A stretch of DNA of 37,153 nt. Source: a virus. The stretch spans positions 1 to 37,153 of IMG/VR virus record IMGVR_UViG_3300031576_000185; one strand, written 5' to 3'. The translations under genes and the position numbers were made by a program. Below the pieces are notes generated by a model, which made no database searches, was not told the DNA's origin, and saw nothing but the letters and a program-made list of their open reading frames with translations. This document shows, in pieces, positions 1 to 6,484 of this stretch (position 1 is the stretch's first letter; every line of letters begins with the position of its first letter).

Positions 1-569
1 CGCCAGCATGCGACGGCTCGCAGGCCGAACCCGGCGATGTCGAGGTCGCGGAGGGTCACGTCCTCGGAGCCGGTCGTGGCGCCGTCCGCACGGAGCAGGA
101 AGGCCACGTCGGCGGTGCCGCGGATGACGGCGGGGCCAGTGAAGCTTTGTCCGTCCTTCGGCACCACCGGAGCCGCGAGCTGGTAGGACCCGGTGAGGCA
201 GAATGCCGTGCCTGGTGGGTTCGCGGCGACGGCTTGTGAGATGGAGGCGCCCGAGGAGACGGGCACCCCGACGCACGTACCGGGCGACGGGGGCGGCGTG
301 GTCGCAGGAGGGGTCGTGGTCGCAGGAGGGGTCGTCGTGGTGGGAGGCGGAGGCGTCGGTGACAGCGACGCTTCCAGCTCGGCGATCCGGGCCTGAAGCG
401 CAGCGAGCTCGGCGTCGGTCGCGGTGCGTTCTGCGCCGAGCGCGGCATCGGTCGCGCTCCGTGCATCACCGATGGGCTGCGGCGTGATGACCGCCAGGGC
501 GAACACCGCCGATGCCACGACGACGGTGGCAAGCGCTGCTGCCCCCAAGAGCTTGCGGTTCGTTGTCAT
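1..569 (-). CDS. Membrane-anchored or secreted beta-helix protein, C-terminus cut by window edge
   Basis: The reading frame opens with ATG at 569 behind a strong GGAGGAG ribosome site and stays open to the window edge (189 codons seen). A short basic start and hydrophobic residues 9-29 form a signal peptide or anchor. Residues 38-68 look like a coiled coil. Residues 70-96 are a Pro/Thr linker, in part an 18-base direct repeat near 301-335. From about residue 105 the text resembles the start of a right-handed parallel beta-helix: an SISQAV helix, then GTAFCLTGSYQL and a VTLRDLDI rung. Such domains bind or cleave polysaccharides in tail spikes and surface proteins; which applies here is unknown. 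ATGA overlap with the upstream gene puts it last in the early operon. A virion spike would be unexpected so far from the tail genes. Confidence 0.75.
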   Translation of the reverse strand, partial: MTTNRKLLGAAALATVVVASAVFALAVITPQPIGDARSATDAALGAERTATDAELAALQARIAELEASLSPTPPPPTTTTPPATTTPPATTPPPSPGTCVGVPVSSGASISQAVAANPPGTAFCLTGSYQLAAPVVPKDGQSFTGPAVIRGTADVAFLLRADGATTGSEDVTLRDLDIAGFGLRAVACW

Positions 570-919
570 GATGTCTCCTCCGTGTCCCACCACATGTCGC
601 CGTAGACCTCGGCCGGGTGGAAGCCGAAGGCGCAGCACACCTCATCAACCGCCCAGCCGGTCGCCCAGCCGTCATGGACCGCGCGATGGAACCGGCGCTC
701 GACCACCCTGGGGACCGCCGAGACCACCCCCCCGAGCGAGGCATAGCCATCGTCCATGCGGGTCGGCTCCCACCGCGGGCGGAGCGCTTCCAGCGGAGCC
801 GCCGGGAACCGTTTCGCGCTCATCTCAGAGCCCGTGCGGTGCTCCAAGCACTCAGCGCAGCAACAGCCCCGCGTTGACTGATACCGCGCGTGAGGTGACC
901 AGCGGCGCACCCGGGTCAT
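566..919 (-). CDS. Cys-rich 117-aa protein of unknown function
   Basis: I do not recognise this protein. The start ATG at 919 overlaps the preceding stop as ATGA, and its own stop overlaps the beta-helix start in the same way, so it is translationally coupled on both sides. Near the N-terminus Cys19, 20, 21 and 24 form a tight CCCxxC cluster that could bind zinc. The C-terminal half (about residues 85-107) has a short helix-turn-helix look, around WAVDEVCCAFGFHPAEVYG, so a small DNA-binding protein is possible but unproven. An internal Met at residue 55 could be a second start, but no ribosome site supports it. Confidence 0.68.
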   Translation of the reverse strand: MTRVRRWSPHARYQSTRGCCCAECLEHRTGSEMSAKRFPAAPLEALRPRWEPTRMDDGYASLGGVVSAVPRVVERRFHRAVHDGWATGWAVDEVCCAFGFHPAEVYGDMWWDTEETS

Positions 920-1299
920 AGGTCGGCCGCCAGTTCGTCGAGGGTGTCGTGCCACCAGCCGAGGCGGCGCACGCGATCATGCACACCGGGGTTGGCCGCC
1001 AGGAACTCGCTGAGACTCACCCCAGGAGGGCCGGGCAGCACCGGCTGCGACTCGGCCTCGCGCCGCAGCCGCTCTCGCTGCGCCGCGCGGACGGCCCGGA
1101 GCACCTCGATGAGCCGGGGGCAAAACACCTGCGACGAGGCGATCGCGCGGACGGCCTCGTAGCCGTCGGCCATCGTGGCGCTCGGCTCATAGGACACGAG
1201 ATCGGTAGCCCACTGCCGTTTCGTGTCGTCCGGGAGCTTGACGGTCGGCCACTCGACCTCGATCAGCTCGACGGTGGCGAGGGCCTCCACGCTGTTCAT
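916..1299 (-). CDS. Small replication-module protein, possible helicase loader
   Basis: A 127-residue, mostly helical acidic protein that starts at ATG 1299 overlapping the stop of the initiator-like gene (ATGA). Its arrangement is a helical N-terminal part with a W-x6-L core, the segment MADGYEAVRAIASSQVFCP, and an RAVRAAQRERLRRE helix. This resembles the small proteins that follow replication initiators in actinophages and other phages and act as helicase loaders or replisome organisers. The assignment rests on size, helical pattern and position, not on a diagnostic motif. The C-terminal tail from about residue 85 is Pro/Gly rich and then helical. Another replication accessory role is equally possible. 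Confidence 0.72.
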   Translation of the reverse strand: MNSVEALATVELIEVEWPTVKLPDDTKRQWATDLVSYEPSATMADGYEAVRAIASSQVFCPRLIEVLRAVRAAQRERLRREAESQPVLPGPPGVSLSEFLAANPGVHDRVRRLGWWHDTLDELAADL

Positions 1300-2054
1300 C
1301 GCCGGCCCTCGATGGCGCGGAGGTTGCGCTCGATGTTGCCCCGTCGGTCGGGTTGACGGATGCTCGGAGCGTTGGCGACGAGGCCCCAGTGCTTCGCCAG
1401 GGCCGAGGGCGTCAGCGCCGCATCGGCGAAGTGGCGACGGTAGTTCTCAGCGCGGCGGGTCACCTCCGCCGAGATGGCGAAGTCGTCGAGGTCGTCGGTG
1501 ACCCAGACGGCCTTGATCGCAGCGAGGGCGGCGTTGTACCCGCCGCGGGCCGGGCGGGGCACGGAATCGACGCCGCAGGCGGCAAGCATCGCCTCCCAGA
1601 CGGGATCTCGCGCCCGGCGACGCGGAAGCGTCGCAAGGTGTTGTTCTTTCCCTGTTCCCTTCCCTTCCACTTCCACTTCCACTTCCAGGCCGGAATCCTC
1701 CGGCATGCTTCCGGCTGGCTCGCCGGGAGGTTCCGGCAGCACCGACGGACGCGAGTGGGAAATCACCTGGTGTTCGTTCCACCCGTTCACCACGAGGTAG
1801 GACCGTCCCCCCACCTCGTAGATGGTGATAACCCCTGCGGCGCATAGCTGGTCGAGTAAAGCGCGTACCTTCCGGACCGTCATGTCGTCATCGAGCGGGA
1901 ACAGGGCTGCCTTCACGAGGCGCTCATCGTTGACCGCACGGCCTTCGTCGTCGGCGTAGTTCCAAAGGCCGATGAAGGCGAGACGCGCTACCGGAGGGAG
2001 TGAAGAAAGCGTGAAGGAGGTCCAAAACTCGGGCTTGATGGTCCGAATCCTCAT
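1296..2054 (-). CDS. Replication initiator-like winged-helix protein
   Basis: The 252-residue protein begins MRIRTIKPEFW, followed by a winged-helix-like segment: RLAFIGLWNYADDEG, an LFP turn, a helix with KVRALLDQLCAAGVI and a wing YEVGGRSYLVV, ending near WNEHQ. This is the pattern of phage replication initiator or replisome-organiser N-domains in Gram-positive phages. After a Pro/Glu linker (about 115-145) comes a helical C-domain. ATG 2054 was chosen because the MRIRTIKPEFW start is characteristic and AGGA precedes it; upstream in the same frame lie only repeats without a start codon. Three 18-base dyad repeats sit directly upstream, suggesting autoregulation or an origin. It overlaps the loader-like gene by ATGA. 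Confidence 0.85.
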   Translation of the reverse strand: MRIRTIKPEFWTSFTLSSLPPVARLAFIGLWNYADDEGRAVNDERLVKAALFPLDDDMTVRKVRALLDQLCAAGVITIYEVGGRSYLVVNGWNEHQVISHSRPSVLPEPPGEPAGSMPEDSGLEVEVEVEGKGTGKEQHLATLPRRRARDPVWEAMLAACGVDSVPRPARGGYNAALAAIKAVWVTDDLDDFAISAEVTRRAENYRRHFADAALTPSALAKHWGLVANAPSIRQPDRRGNIERNLRAIEGRR

Positions 2055-2056
2055 GG

Positions 2057-2117
2057 GTTGCGTCCTAAAAACGCCGCCGTTGCGTTGAAAAAACGCGAGG
2101 TTGCGTTGAAAAAACGC
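2057..2117 (-). repeat. Three iteron-like dyad repeats upstream of initiator gene
   Basis: On the minus strand GCGTTTTTTCAACGCAAC occurs exactly twice (2100-2117 and 2079-2096) and once with three changes (2057-2074, GCGTTTTTAGGACGCAAC). Spacings are 21 and 22 bases, two helical turns, so all copies face the same side of the helix. Each exact copy is itself a dyad, GCGTT-TTTTC-AACGC. The array fills the only sizeable gap in an operon of otherwise overlapping genes and ends 2 bases before the initiator ATG. It fits an operator for the initiator or an iteron origin. Confidence 0.75.
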
Positions 2118-2124
2118 CGGTTCG

Positions 2125-2292
2125 TCACGTCCGCACCACCGGCTCGTCGTCGGCCCAGAGCTGATGGCCGAGGGCGGCCTGGGTGTCGTCCAGACGCCGC
2201 GCGAGCGCTGTCTGACCGGCCTTGAGTTCTTCGAGCTCATCGTTCATCGAGTGGATGAGGGTCAAGATCGCGGCGACGTCGTCGTACTTCAT
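2125..2292 (-). CDS. 55-aa coiled-coil protein
   Basis: A short gene starting at ATG 2292, overlapping the stop of the annealing-type protein as ATGA. The product is almost wholly helical: residues 5-40 carry heptad-spaced hydrophobics (AAILTLIHSMNDELEELK) typical of a short coiled coil, followed by an acidic tail. I do not recognise a family. Its place between an annealing protein and the initiator suggests a replication or recombination accessory factor, or an oligomerising partner of one of them. It ends 70 bases before the initiator start, and that gap is filled by the iteron-like repeats. Confidence 0.72.
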   Translation of the reverse strand: MKYDDVAAILTLIHSMNDELEELKAGQTALARRLDDTQAALGHQLWADDEPVVRT

Positions 2293-2897
2293 CGGCGCTC
2301 GGCGATCTCGACGAGATGCCAGCCGAGCAGGTCGGCCTCGGAGCGGACCTTGGGGTCCAGCTTCCGCGCTGCCACCACGACCTTGTTGAGGTTCCCGAGT
2401 TTCGCCACGGCGACTTGCAGCGCCTCGACGAACAGGTCCCCCGTGAGAGGGTCCCCATCGGGGGGCAGAGCCACGCTTCCCCTCACGGCTCCACCCCCCT
2501 CAGGGGTGCCGCCCGCAGCCGAACGATGGCCCCCACCTCCTTCTGCTGGCGGCTGTGGCGCAGCCTTCGGTGCGCCACGCTTGGCAGAGACCTCCTGGAC
2601 CGAGGCGACGTGCTTGGATGGGATGCCTGCGAACACCAGGGCTCGCCCGACCGCGCTGGTCTCTGCGTTCTCCAGCTCGGAACCCTGCGTGTACGGGGTG
2701 GTGCCGGGGATGGCGAGCCAAGAGTGACCAGTGCCTGCCGGCTCATGCTCTCCGTCGCGGTAGACGACGGCTCGCACGGTGATGCGATCGGGCAGGTCAT
2801 CGACGATGAGGGTCTCGATGCGGCCCTCCGGATGGAGGCGGTACCATTCGGTGATCCGGTCGGCCACCTCGACGTAGTTGCTCAGGTCGAAAGGCAC
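2289..2897 (-). CDS. Erf/Rad52-like single-strand annealing protein (putative)
   Basis: The 202-residue product has an N-terminal domain to about residue 105 with the segment GTTPYTQGSELENAETSAVG then RALVFAG and an ASVQEVSAKRG end. The SELxNAETSAxGRAL signature is shared by phage annealing-type proteins of the Erf/Rad52/DdrA group, which coat single-stranded DNA and pair complementary strands during phage recombination and replication. A Gly/Pro-rich linker follows (about 112-150), then a helical C-terminal domain that may bind a partner. GTG 2897 was chosen because AGGGGG precedes it at good spacing. It sits directly upstream of the coiled-coil and initiator genes. Family membership is from memory of the motif, so moderately sure. 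Confidence 0.82.
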   Translation of the reverse strand: MPFDLSNYVEVADRITEWYRLHPEGRIETLIVDDLPDRITVRAVVYRDGEHEPAGTGHSWLAIPGTTPYTQGSELENAETSAVGRALVFAGIPSKHVASVQEVSAKRGAPKAAPQPPAEGGGGHRSAAGGTPEGGGAVRGSVALPPDGDPLTGDLFVEALQVAVAKLGNLNKVVVAARKLDPKVRSEADLLGWHLVEIAERR

Positions 2898-2898
2898 A

Positions 2899-3201
2899 TC
2901 AGACCCCCTCGGCCGCCGGGGCCGCATAGGTGTCGTCGAGATGGGCGTCCACGTAGCCGCAGGTCCAGCATGTGCACCAAGTGGTGTGTTCGCGCCATAG
3001 CGCCACCGCTATGGACTGGGTCGGTGTGAGCACTGGCTCGTACACGGTGTTGGTGGGATGGCGAATGCGCGAGCGCCACAGGGTGAACTCGTCTTCGCTC
3101 AGCCCCAGCTCGGGTGCGACCTCGCATGCGGGCGAATGGACGAGGTAAGACGAACCTGGCGCGTAAGCGGTCGGCCTACAGCAGCTCAGACGAGGCGTCA
3201 T
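2899..3201 (-). CDS. Cys-rich 100-aa protein of unknown function
   Basis: Not recognised. ATG 3201 gives 100 residues; the ribosome site is weak. Cys7 and Cys8 lie near the N-terminus, Cys26 follows, and near the C-terminus CTCWTC (Cys76, 78, 81) with a nearby His forms a compact possible metal site. The middle (residues 30-72) is helical. The stop is two bases from the start of the annealing protein gene, whose ribosome site lies inside this gene's last codons, so translation of the two is probably coupled. It may be a small zinc-binding accessory of the recombination module; this is a guess from position. Confidence 0.65.
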   Translation of the reverse strand: MTPRLSCCRPTAYAPGSSYLVHSPACEVAPELGLSEDEFTLWRSRIRHPTNTVYEPVLTPTQSIAVALWREHTTWCTCWTCGYVDAHLDDTYAAPAAEGV

Positions 3202-3208
3202 CCGGCGC

Positions 3209-3400
3209 TCATCGCGAACGCATCTCCTGATCGCACGGGAAGGGGTAGGTCTCACGCTCAAGCTCGCGGAGACGCCATCTGGCAGAACGCTCGGCCTCCT
3301 GAGCCTCGGTGGCCCGCCGGGCGACGAGCACCACGCCGAGGACGAAACCGGCTAGGCCGGCCAGCATGCAGGCGAGCACGATGAGCAGCGCCGTGATCAC
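3209..3400 (-). CDS. Small single-pass membrane protein
   Basis: About 63 residues. A hydrophobic stretch at roughly residues 2-27 (ITALLIVLACMLAGLAGFVL and following) forms one membrane segment, followed by a charged helix rich in Arg and Glu (about 28-50) ending YPFPCDQEMRSR. GTG 3400 overlaps the previous stop as GTGA, matching the style of this operon; GTG 3412 is an alternative four codons longer. The topology, one N-terminal membrane helix and a cytoplasmic coiled tail, fits several small phage membrane proteins, including superinfection-exclusion or holin-like ones. With another membrane peptide just upstream, the two may form a pair. Confidence 0.65.
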   Translation of the reverse strand: MITALLIVLACMLAGLAGFVLGVVLVARRATEAQEAERSARWRLRELERETYPFPCDQEMRSR

Positions 3401-3492
3401 CGAAGCGCCCACCTCTCTAGGCGTTCGAGCACGAGTAGCAGCAGGGCGGCAGCAGCGGGGGTGGCCAGGGCCGCGAAGCGCAGCGCCGTCAT
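3397..3492 (-). CDS. 31-aa hydrophobic membrane peptide
   Basis: A tiny gene with ATG 3492 overlapping the preceding stop (ATGA) and TGA 3399-3397 overlapping the next start (GTGA). The peptide is an Ala/Leu-rich membrane helix (FAALATPAAAALLLLVLERL) with a short charged tail ERLERWALR. Both junctions share the four-base overlaps used by undoubted genes here, which is the main support. No family can be named. It may act with the neighbouring single-pass protein. Confidence 0.5.
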   Translation of the reverse strand: MTALRFAALATPAAAALLLLVLERLERWALR

Positions 3493-4088
3493 GCGTCGGC
3501 CTCGATCAGCCGGTCGAGGAGCCTGAGGGCTTCGTCCAAGACGGGGGCGGCGGACCGGGCGGCCTCGGCGGCCCGGACCGCCTCGGTGGCGGACTCGGCG
3601 GACCGGGTGGCGGACTCGGCGGACCGGGCGGCGGCCCAGGTGGACCCGGCGGCGGCCCAGGCGGACCGGGCGGCGGACCGGGTGGACCCGGCGGCGGACT
3701 CAGCCGTTGCCTCGTCCACGATCTCTGGGAGCCCGGCGAGCAGGTCGGCCTGCTCGGTCATGCCCGCGGCCCGCAATCCCGCCGCCGCGAACACACGCAC
3801 CGCGGTGTCGGCGGCCATGTAGGCTCGGCGCTGCTCCACGTCACCCGATGCCGTGGTACCCACCAGCCGCGGGATGTAGGGGACCAAGCGCTGGCGCTCG
3901 GCGTCACCCATCTCGTCGTTGAGCCCCCGCACGTAGGCGGCGATGACCGGCGACGTGCAGGCCGGGTTGTCCGACCACGGCTCACCTGCGAAGGCCGAGA
4001 CCCATTCCATCGCGCAACCCCCAGCCTCGGGGCCTGCGTGTTTGCCAACATCGAGCGTGAGCGTCGCAAGGTCTGGCGTGTCCATCAT
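3489..4088 (-). CDS. Conserved actinophage-type protein with Ala-rich heptad tail
   Basis: A 199-residue protein from ATG 4088, with ATG 4085 as an equal alternative. Residues 20-60 read GGCAMEWVSAFAGEPWSDNP then CTSPVIAAYVRGLND, and PYIPRLVGTT follows, so the core resembles a protein family of unknown function that I recall from actinobacteria and their phages, with GC(A/L)ME, AGEPWSD and PYIPR motifs. After residue about 130 an Ala/Ser-rich helix of seven-residue repeats follows (AARSAWA, AAGSTWA and similar), encoded by a 21-base tandem array. The repeats predict a long amphipathic or coiled helix. The N-terminal MMDTPDL echoes other gene starts in this window. Function unknown; early operon. 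Confidence 0.85.
   Translation of the reverse strand: MMDTPDLATLTLDVGKHAGPEAGGCAMEWVSAFAGEPWSDNPACTSPVIAAYVRGLNDEMGDAERQRLVPYIPRLVGTTASGDVEQRRAYMAADTAVRVFAAAGLRAAGMTEQADLLAGLPEIVDEATAESAAGSTRSAARSAWAAAGSTWAAARSAESATRSAESATEAVRAAEAARSAAPVLDEALRLLDRLIEADA
3589..3702 (-). repeat. 21-base tandem repeat array inside a CDS
   Basis: Five full imperfect copies of a 21-base unit begin at 3589, 3610, 3631, 3652 and 3673, with a partial sixth at 3694; on the plus strand units start GCGGACTCGG, GCGGCCCAGG or GCGGACCGGG. Because 21 is seven codons the reading frame is kept and each unit adds one heptad to the Ala-rich helix. Such arrays change copy number easily by slippage. Confidence 0.8.
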
Positions 4089-4357
4089 GGGGTCGCCCCG
4101 TCGTCGGAGCCCTCGTCGTGTGACCCGATCTCGGCCCCACACGCGCCGCAGCGCCGCACCCACACATAGCCTCCGGTGTGCCAACAGCACTCGGGTTGGG
4201 CGTCCAAGGACCGCCGCCATGTGTCGTACTCGGTGTCGTCCTCACAGATAGGTACCGGGGGCGCGGCGCTTGCTCCGCCGAGGTGAGGAGCCCGGAGATG
4301 AGACGGGCTGCCCAACGGGGCCGCAGCCCCCGGCACGTTCAGGTCTCGAGTGTGCAT
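4085..4357 (-). CDS. Small zinc-finger-like protein, first gene behind early promoter
   Basis: A 90-residue protein whose first 37 residues are Pro/Ala rich and disordered-looking. The remainder holds Cys38, Cys57/58 with His60, and Cys70-x2-Cys73 (RRCGACGAEIG), a probable zinc-ribbon knuckle. ATG 4357 has AAAGGAC eight bases upstream and lies about 40 bases after the TTGACG/TAGTGT promoter, so this is the leading gene of the leftward early operon. Its stop overlaps the next start. A small first-expressed zinc protein could be a host takeover or regulatory factor; no specific activity can be claimed. Confidence 0.75.
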   Translation of the reverse strand: MHTRDLNVPGAAAPLGSPSHLRAPHLGGASAAPPVPICEDDTEYDTWRRSLDAQPECCWHTGGYVWVRRCGACGAEIGSHDEGSDDGATP

Positions 4358-4669
4358 CTCAGCCAGTCCTTTCCCTCACCTCGGAGGTCATGTAGGACAC
4401 TATGCCGGGGACGGCCGCACGTCAAGGGTATCCGCTTTACGGGTTTGCAAAGGCTAGGGGGAATCGGATCGCGAGCAGGCGGTGGCGGTCCTGTGAGGAG
4501 GCCACGGCTGGATCCTGGCGAGTGATGAGGATCATCCACCACGGCCCCGGCAGCCCTATCCATATCCCCGCGATGACCATCGTTGTGGGCGTGCCTGTCG
4601 GGGCCGCCGTAGGGGCGCTGTGGGTCGGAGGCACGGCCAACCAGCGCGAGCGCCGGGTCGAAGATATGG
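4358..4669 (-). other. 310-base intergenic gap with leftward promoter
   Basis: No gene is clear here. The part next to the early operon holds the TTGACG/TAGTGT promoter (4397-4425) and the leader of the 90-residue gene. The rest contains two mutually exclusive hydrophobic reading frames: plus strand ATG 4525 to 4716 (a membrane helix plus Arg/Glu tail) and minus strand ATG 4580 to 4437 (47 residues). Neither has a ribosome site and their GC at third positions is similar, so neither is called. I see no convincing intrinsic terminator. Confidence 0.5.
4397..4425 (-). promoter_or_regulatory. Sigma-70-type promoter of the leftward early operon
   Basis: On the minus strand TTGACG (4425-4420) is followed after exactly 17 bases by TAGTGT (4402-4397). 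This matches an actinobacterial vegetative promoter (TTGAC-N17-TANNNT). The predicted start is near 4390, about 33 bases before ATG 4357. The spacing and position make it the best promoter on this strand. Confidence 0.65.
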
Positions 4670-4903
4670 TCAAGGAGCGCGAGCGCCGGGCGCGTGAGGA
4701 CCCGAGGATGCTGTGACGTTGCCCGGATAGATTGCAGGCCTCCCGCAGAACCAGCACACCTTCTCCGACGTGACCCACGACACCTCGCACCGCTGGCACA
4801 GGTAGTGGTAGGTGTGAGGCCGAGACGGGTCAGGCTTGAACGGCGGAGTGTTGGCGACGACGAGCCGCCAACTTCCCATGGTGGCGGACTCACCCACATT
4901 CAT
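4670..4903 (-). CDS. Zinc-ribbon protein, 77 aa
   Basis: Starts at ATG 4903 overlapping the phosphoesterase stop. Cys36-x2-Cys39 (LCQRCEVSW) and Cys50-x2-Cys53 (VCWFCGRPA) form a treble-clef or zinc-ribbon fold of the kind found in many small phage proteins that contact DNA, RNA or proteins. The N-terminal 25 residues include a strand WRLVVANTPPF. The C-terminal 17 residues are Gly/Ala/Pro rich and probably unstructured. Coupling to the metallophosphoesterase suggests a shared process, perhaps nucleic-acid processing, but the sequence gives no direct proof. Confidence 0.8.
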   Translation of the reverse strand: MNVGESATMGSWRLVVANTPPFKPDPSRPHTYHYLCQRCEVSWVTSEKVCWFCGRPAIYPGNVTASSGPHAPGARAP

Positions 4904-5928
4904 AGTTTCACCAGATACTCGGCGGTGACACCACGCTCAGCCATGAACAGCAACCACTGCGACGGCTCGCCGGAGGCAGCCAGGTTCTCCGCAGCGTAGG
5001 TATTGTCCGACTCTATCGAGCCGTTGCCCCAATGGACGATGCCGTTGTAGTGGCCGCGTACAGGGGTGTGGAAGTGCCCCGAGATCGCGAAGTCGAACGG
5101 CCCATACATCTTGTGCCAGCCGAGCAGCTTCTTCCCGAACCCGTACCACGGGAAGCCCGCGAACCCACCCTTGACCTGATCGCCGTGGAAGGCGAACAGC
5201 GTGTTCCCCCTCACGTTGAGCAGCTCGTACCAGTGACGCTCGCCTGCGGTGAAGGTCGGTCGCCACGACAGGCGCGTCTCGCCCGCCAGTGCCAGGCGCG
5301 TGGTCTCGTACAAGACGGCGTCGGCGTTGGACTCGGGGTGCATCTCACGACGCGAGCGTCCCCCGAGCGCGCCGTGGTTGCCGATGACGCCCACGACGTT
5401 GACCACATCGAACGTCGCGAGCATCGTGCGGATGAAGCCACCCAGCACCGTGGGACCAACCATCATCATCTGCGCGAACAGCGAGGCGTCGATGCGGTGG
5501 GCCTGGCCAGGGAATATCAGCTCCCCTTCGACGATGTCGCCTCCGAGGATGACCCAGCACTCATCGACGGTGTGGCGTGCCCTTTGTATCTCGGTGAGCG
5601 ACACGACCGTCTCACCGAGGGTTGCGATGCGCTCGGCGCATAACGCCGAGTCGTAGGTGGCGGTGACCTTGCCGAGCTGCCAGTCCGACAGCACGACGAT
5701 CGCGGACTCAGCCTTGCGGTCCGAGGCCCGCTTGGTCTTCTTCGGTGCCGTGACCGGCGTGAGGTCGATACCAGATGCGGCATCACGCGCAGCCTGGTAG
5801 ACCGCCTCGACGAGGGCCACCTTCTTGGACTTCGCCTCGTCGAGCTGGCGGAGTGCCCGCTGCAATGCTTTGCGCGCATCGTCCTCCTGCGTCTCAGCCA
5901 GGAAGTCATCAACGCTAGGAGTGTCCAT
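4900..5928 (-). CDS. Calcineurin-like metallophosphoesterase
   Basis: A 342-residue protein with the ordered metal-binding motifs of the family: SDWQLG (Asp82), GGDIVEGE (Asp131), GNHG (Asn184-His185), FHGD (His248) and SGHFHTP (His285, His287). Residues 8-55 form a helical N-terminal extension with a Lys/Arg-rich linker before the catalytic domain. Family members hydrolyse phosphodiesters or phosphomonoesters with two metals; phage versions include DNA repair nucleases and phosphatases, and the substrate here is unknown. The first motif has Gln84 where many relatives have His, a variant known in the superfamily. ATG 5928 was chosen over GTG 5943 because the DTP-x3-DFLA start matches the neighbouring gene. 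Overlaps flank both ends. Confidence 0.9.
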   Translation of the reverse strand: MDTPSVDDFLAETQEDDARKALQRALRQLDEAKSKKVALVEAVYQAARDAASGIDLTPVTAPKKTKRASDRKAESAIVVLSDWQLGKVTATYDSALCAERIATLGETVVSLTEIQRARHTVDECWVILGGDIVEGELIFPGQAHRIDASLFAQMMMVGPTVLGGFIRTMLATFDVVNVVGVIGNHGALGGRSRREMHPESNADAVLYETTRLALAGETRLSWRPTFTAGERHWYELLNVRGNTLFAFHGDQVKGGFAGFPWYGFGKKLLGWHKMYGPFDFAISGHFHTPVRGHYNGIVHWGNGSIESDNTYAAENLAASGEPSQWLLFMAERGVTAEYLVKL

Positions 5929-6172
5929 CTTGCACCACCCCACCCGTGAAGTGCTTCGCTACGTCGGTCTCGGAGAACTCGTGGTCGATCCCGCGCTTCG
6001 CGAAGTAGAGCCGGATGGTCCGTCGCCGGTAGCCGCGCTCGTAGAGCTGATCGACGAGCAGGCGGACCTCCGGCGGCATGTCGCAGATGCGGCAGCCCCG
6101 GTACCACTTCCTCACCCCGCCTTCGGCGGCGTAGGCCAGGAAGTCTTCGAGGTCGGGCGTGTCCCCGGACAC
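5915..6172 (-). CDS. Small helix-turn-helix-like protein with CxxC
   Basis: An 85-residue protein begun at GTG 6172, five bases after GGGAGG; an upstream TTG 6187 is less likely. The N-terminus (GDTPDLEDFLAYAAEGG) resembles the start of the next gene's product. Cys27-x2-Cys30 is followed by a helical segment EVRLLVDQLYERGYRRRTIR and an AKHF end, a layout like small DNA-binding proteins with a recognition helix. It may be a terminase-small-like or regulatory protein, but it is far from the terminase and in the post-lysis stretch. No family is assigned. It overlaps the phosphoesterase gene by 14 bases. Confidence 0.78.
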   Translation of the reverse strand: MSGDTPDLEDFLAYAAEGGVRKWYRGCRICDMPPEVRLLVDQLYERGYRRRTIRLYFAKRGIDHEFSETDVAKHFTGGVVQDGHS

Positions 6173-6200
6173 GGTGCCTCCCTTCAACGGTAGAGGCGAG

Positions 6201-6305
6201 CTATCGCTTCGGTCGCTTCATATCGCTCCCACAGCACCGCCAACAGGCGTCGTCGGTCACGTTGAGCACCGCGTGGCAGAAAGGACAGTCGATGCCCGGG
6301 GTCAC
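6201..6305 (-). CDS. 34-aa zinc-ribbon peptide
   Basis: A very small gene starting at GTG 6305, overlapping the holin-like gene's stop as GTGA. The peptide has Cys7-x2-Cys10 (DCPFCH) and Cys21-x2-Cys24 (CWRCCG), exactly one zinc ribbon with a basic tail (MKRPKR). The four Cys in proper spacing and the operon-style overlap support coding despite the length. Function unknown. Confidence 0.62.
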   Translation of the reverse strand: MTPGIDCPFCHAVLNVTDDACWRCCGSDMKRPKR

Positions 6306-6484
6306 GCATCCACCGGGACCGCATGGTTGAAGGCATCGGCGAGGTAGCCGACGATGGCTCGTACGGCGACCGCACCCGCCGCCCACAGCGCCGCTTCGGA
6401 GAGCTCACCTGAGACCTGCAACGCGGCCAGGCCCGCCCAGAATCCGGCCAGCAGGGCGTTCAGCACCAGCTTCTTGATGTTCAC
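6302..6484 (-). CDS. Probable holin (two-helix membrane protein)
   Basis: A 60-residue protein from GTG 6484. It starts NIKKLVLNALLAGFWAGLAA, a basic end followed by a first membrane segment. After SGELSEA comes a second hydrophobic stretch (LWAAGAVAVRAIVGYL) and a short polar tail. A small protein with two membrane helices and a polar turn, in a lysis region with a peptidase and a second membrane protein, fits a class II-type phage holin, which makes membrane holes to time lysis. The preceding poly-Glu codons (GAAGAGGAGGAAGAG) provide a dense purine ribosome site right at the start. Confidence 0.72.
   Translation of the reverse strand: MNIKKLVLNALLAGFWAGLAALQVSGELSEAALWAAGAVAVRAIVGYLADAFNHAVPVDA

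Noticed and set aside
2055-2240. Upstream start for the initiator gene
   Set aside because: The frame is open but only TTG-like starts far upstream exist, inside the 55-residue gene; MRIRTIKPEFW is the conserved start.
3589-3702. CRISPR-like array
   Set aside because: 21-base units are contiguous without spacers and keep a reading frame.
4437-4716. Two opposing hydrophobic small frames in the gap
   Set aside because: Both have one membrane-like helix, similar third-position GC and no ribosome site; they cannot both be real and I cannot choose.
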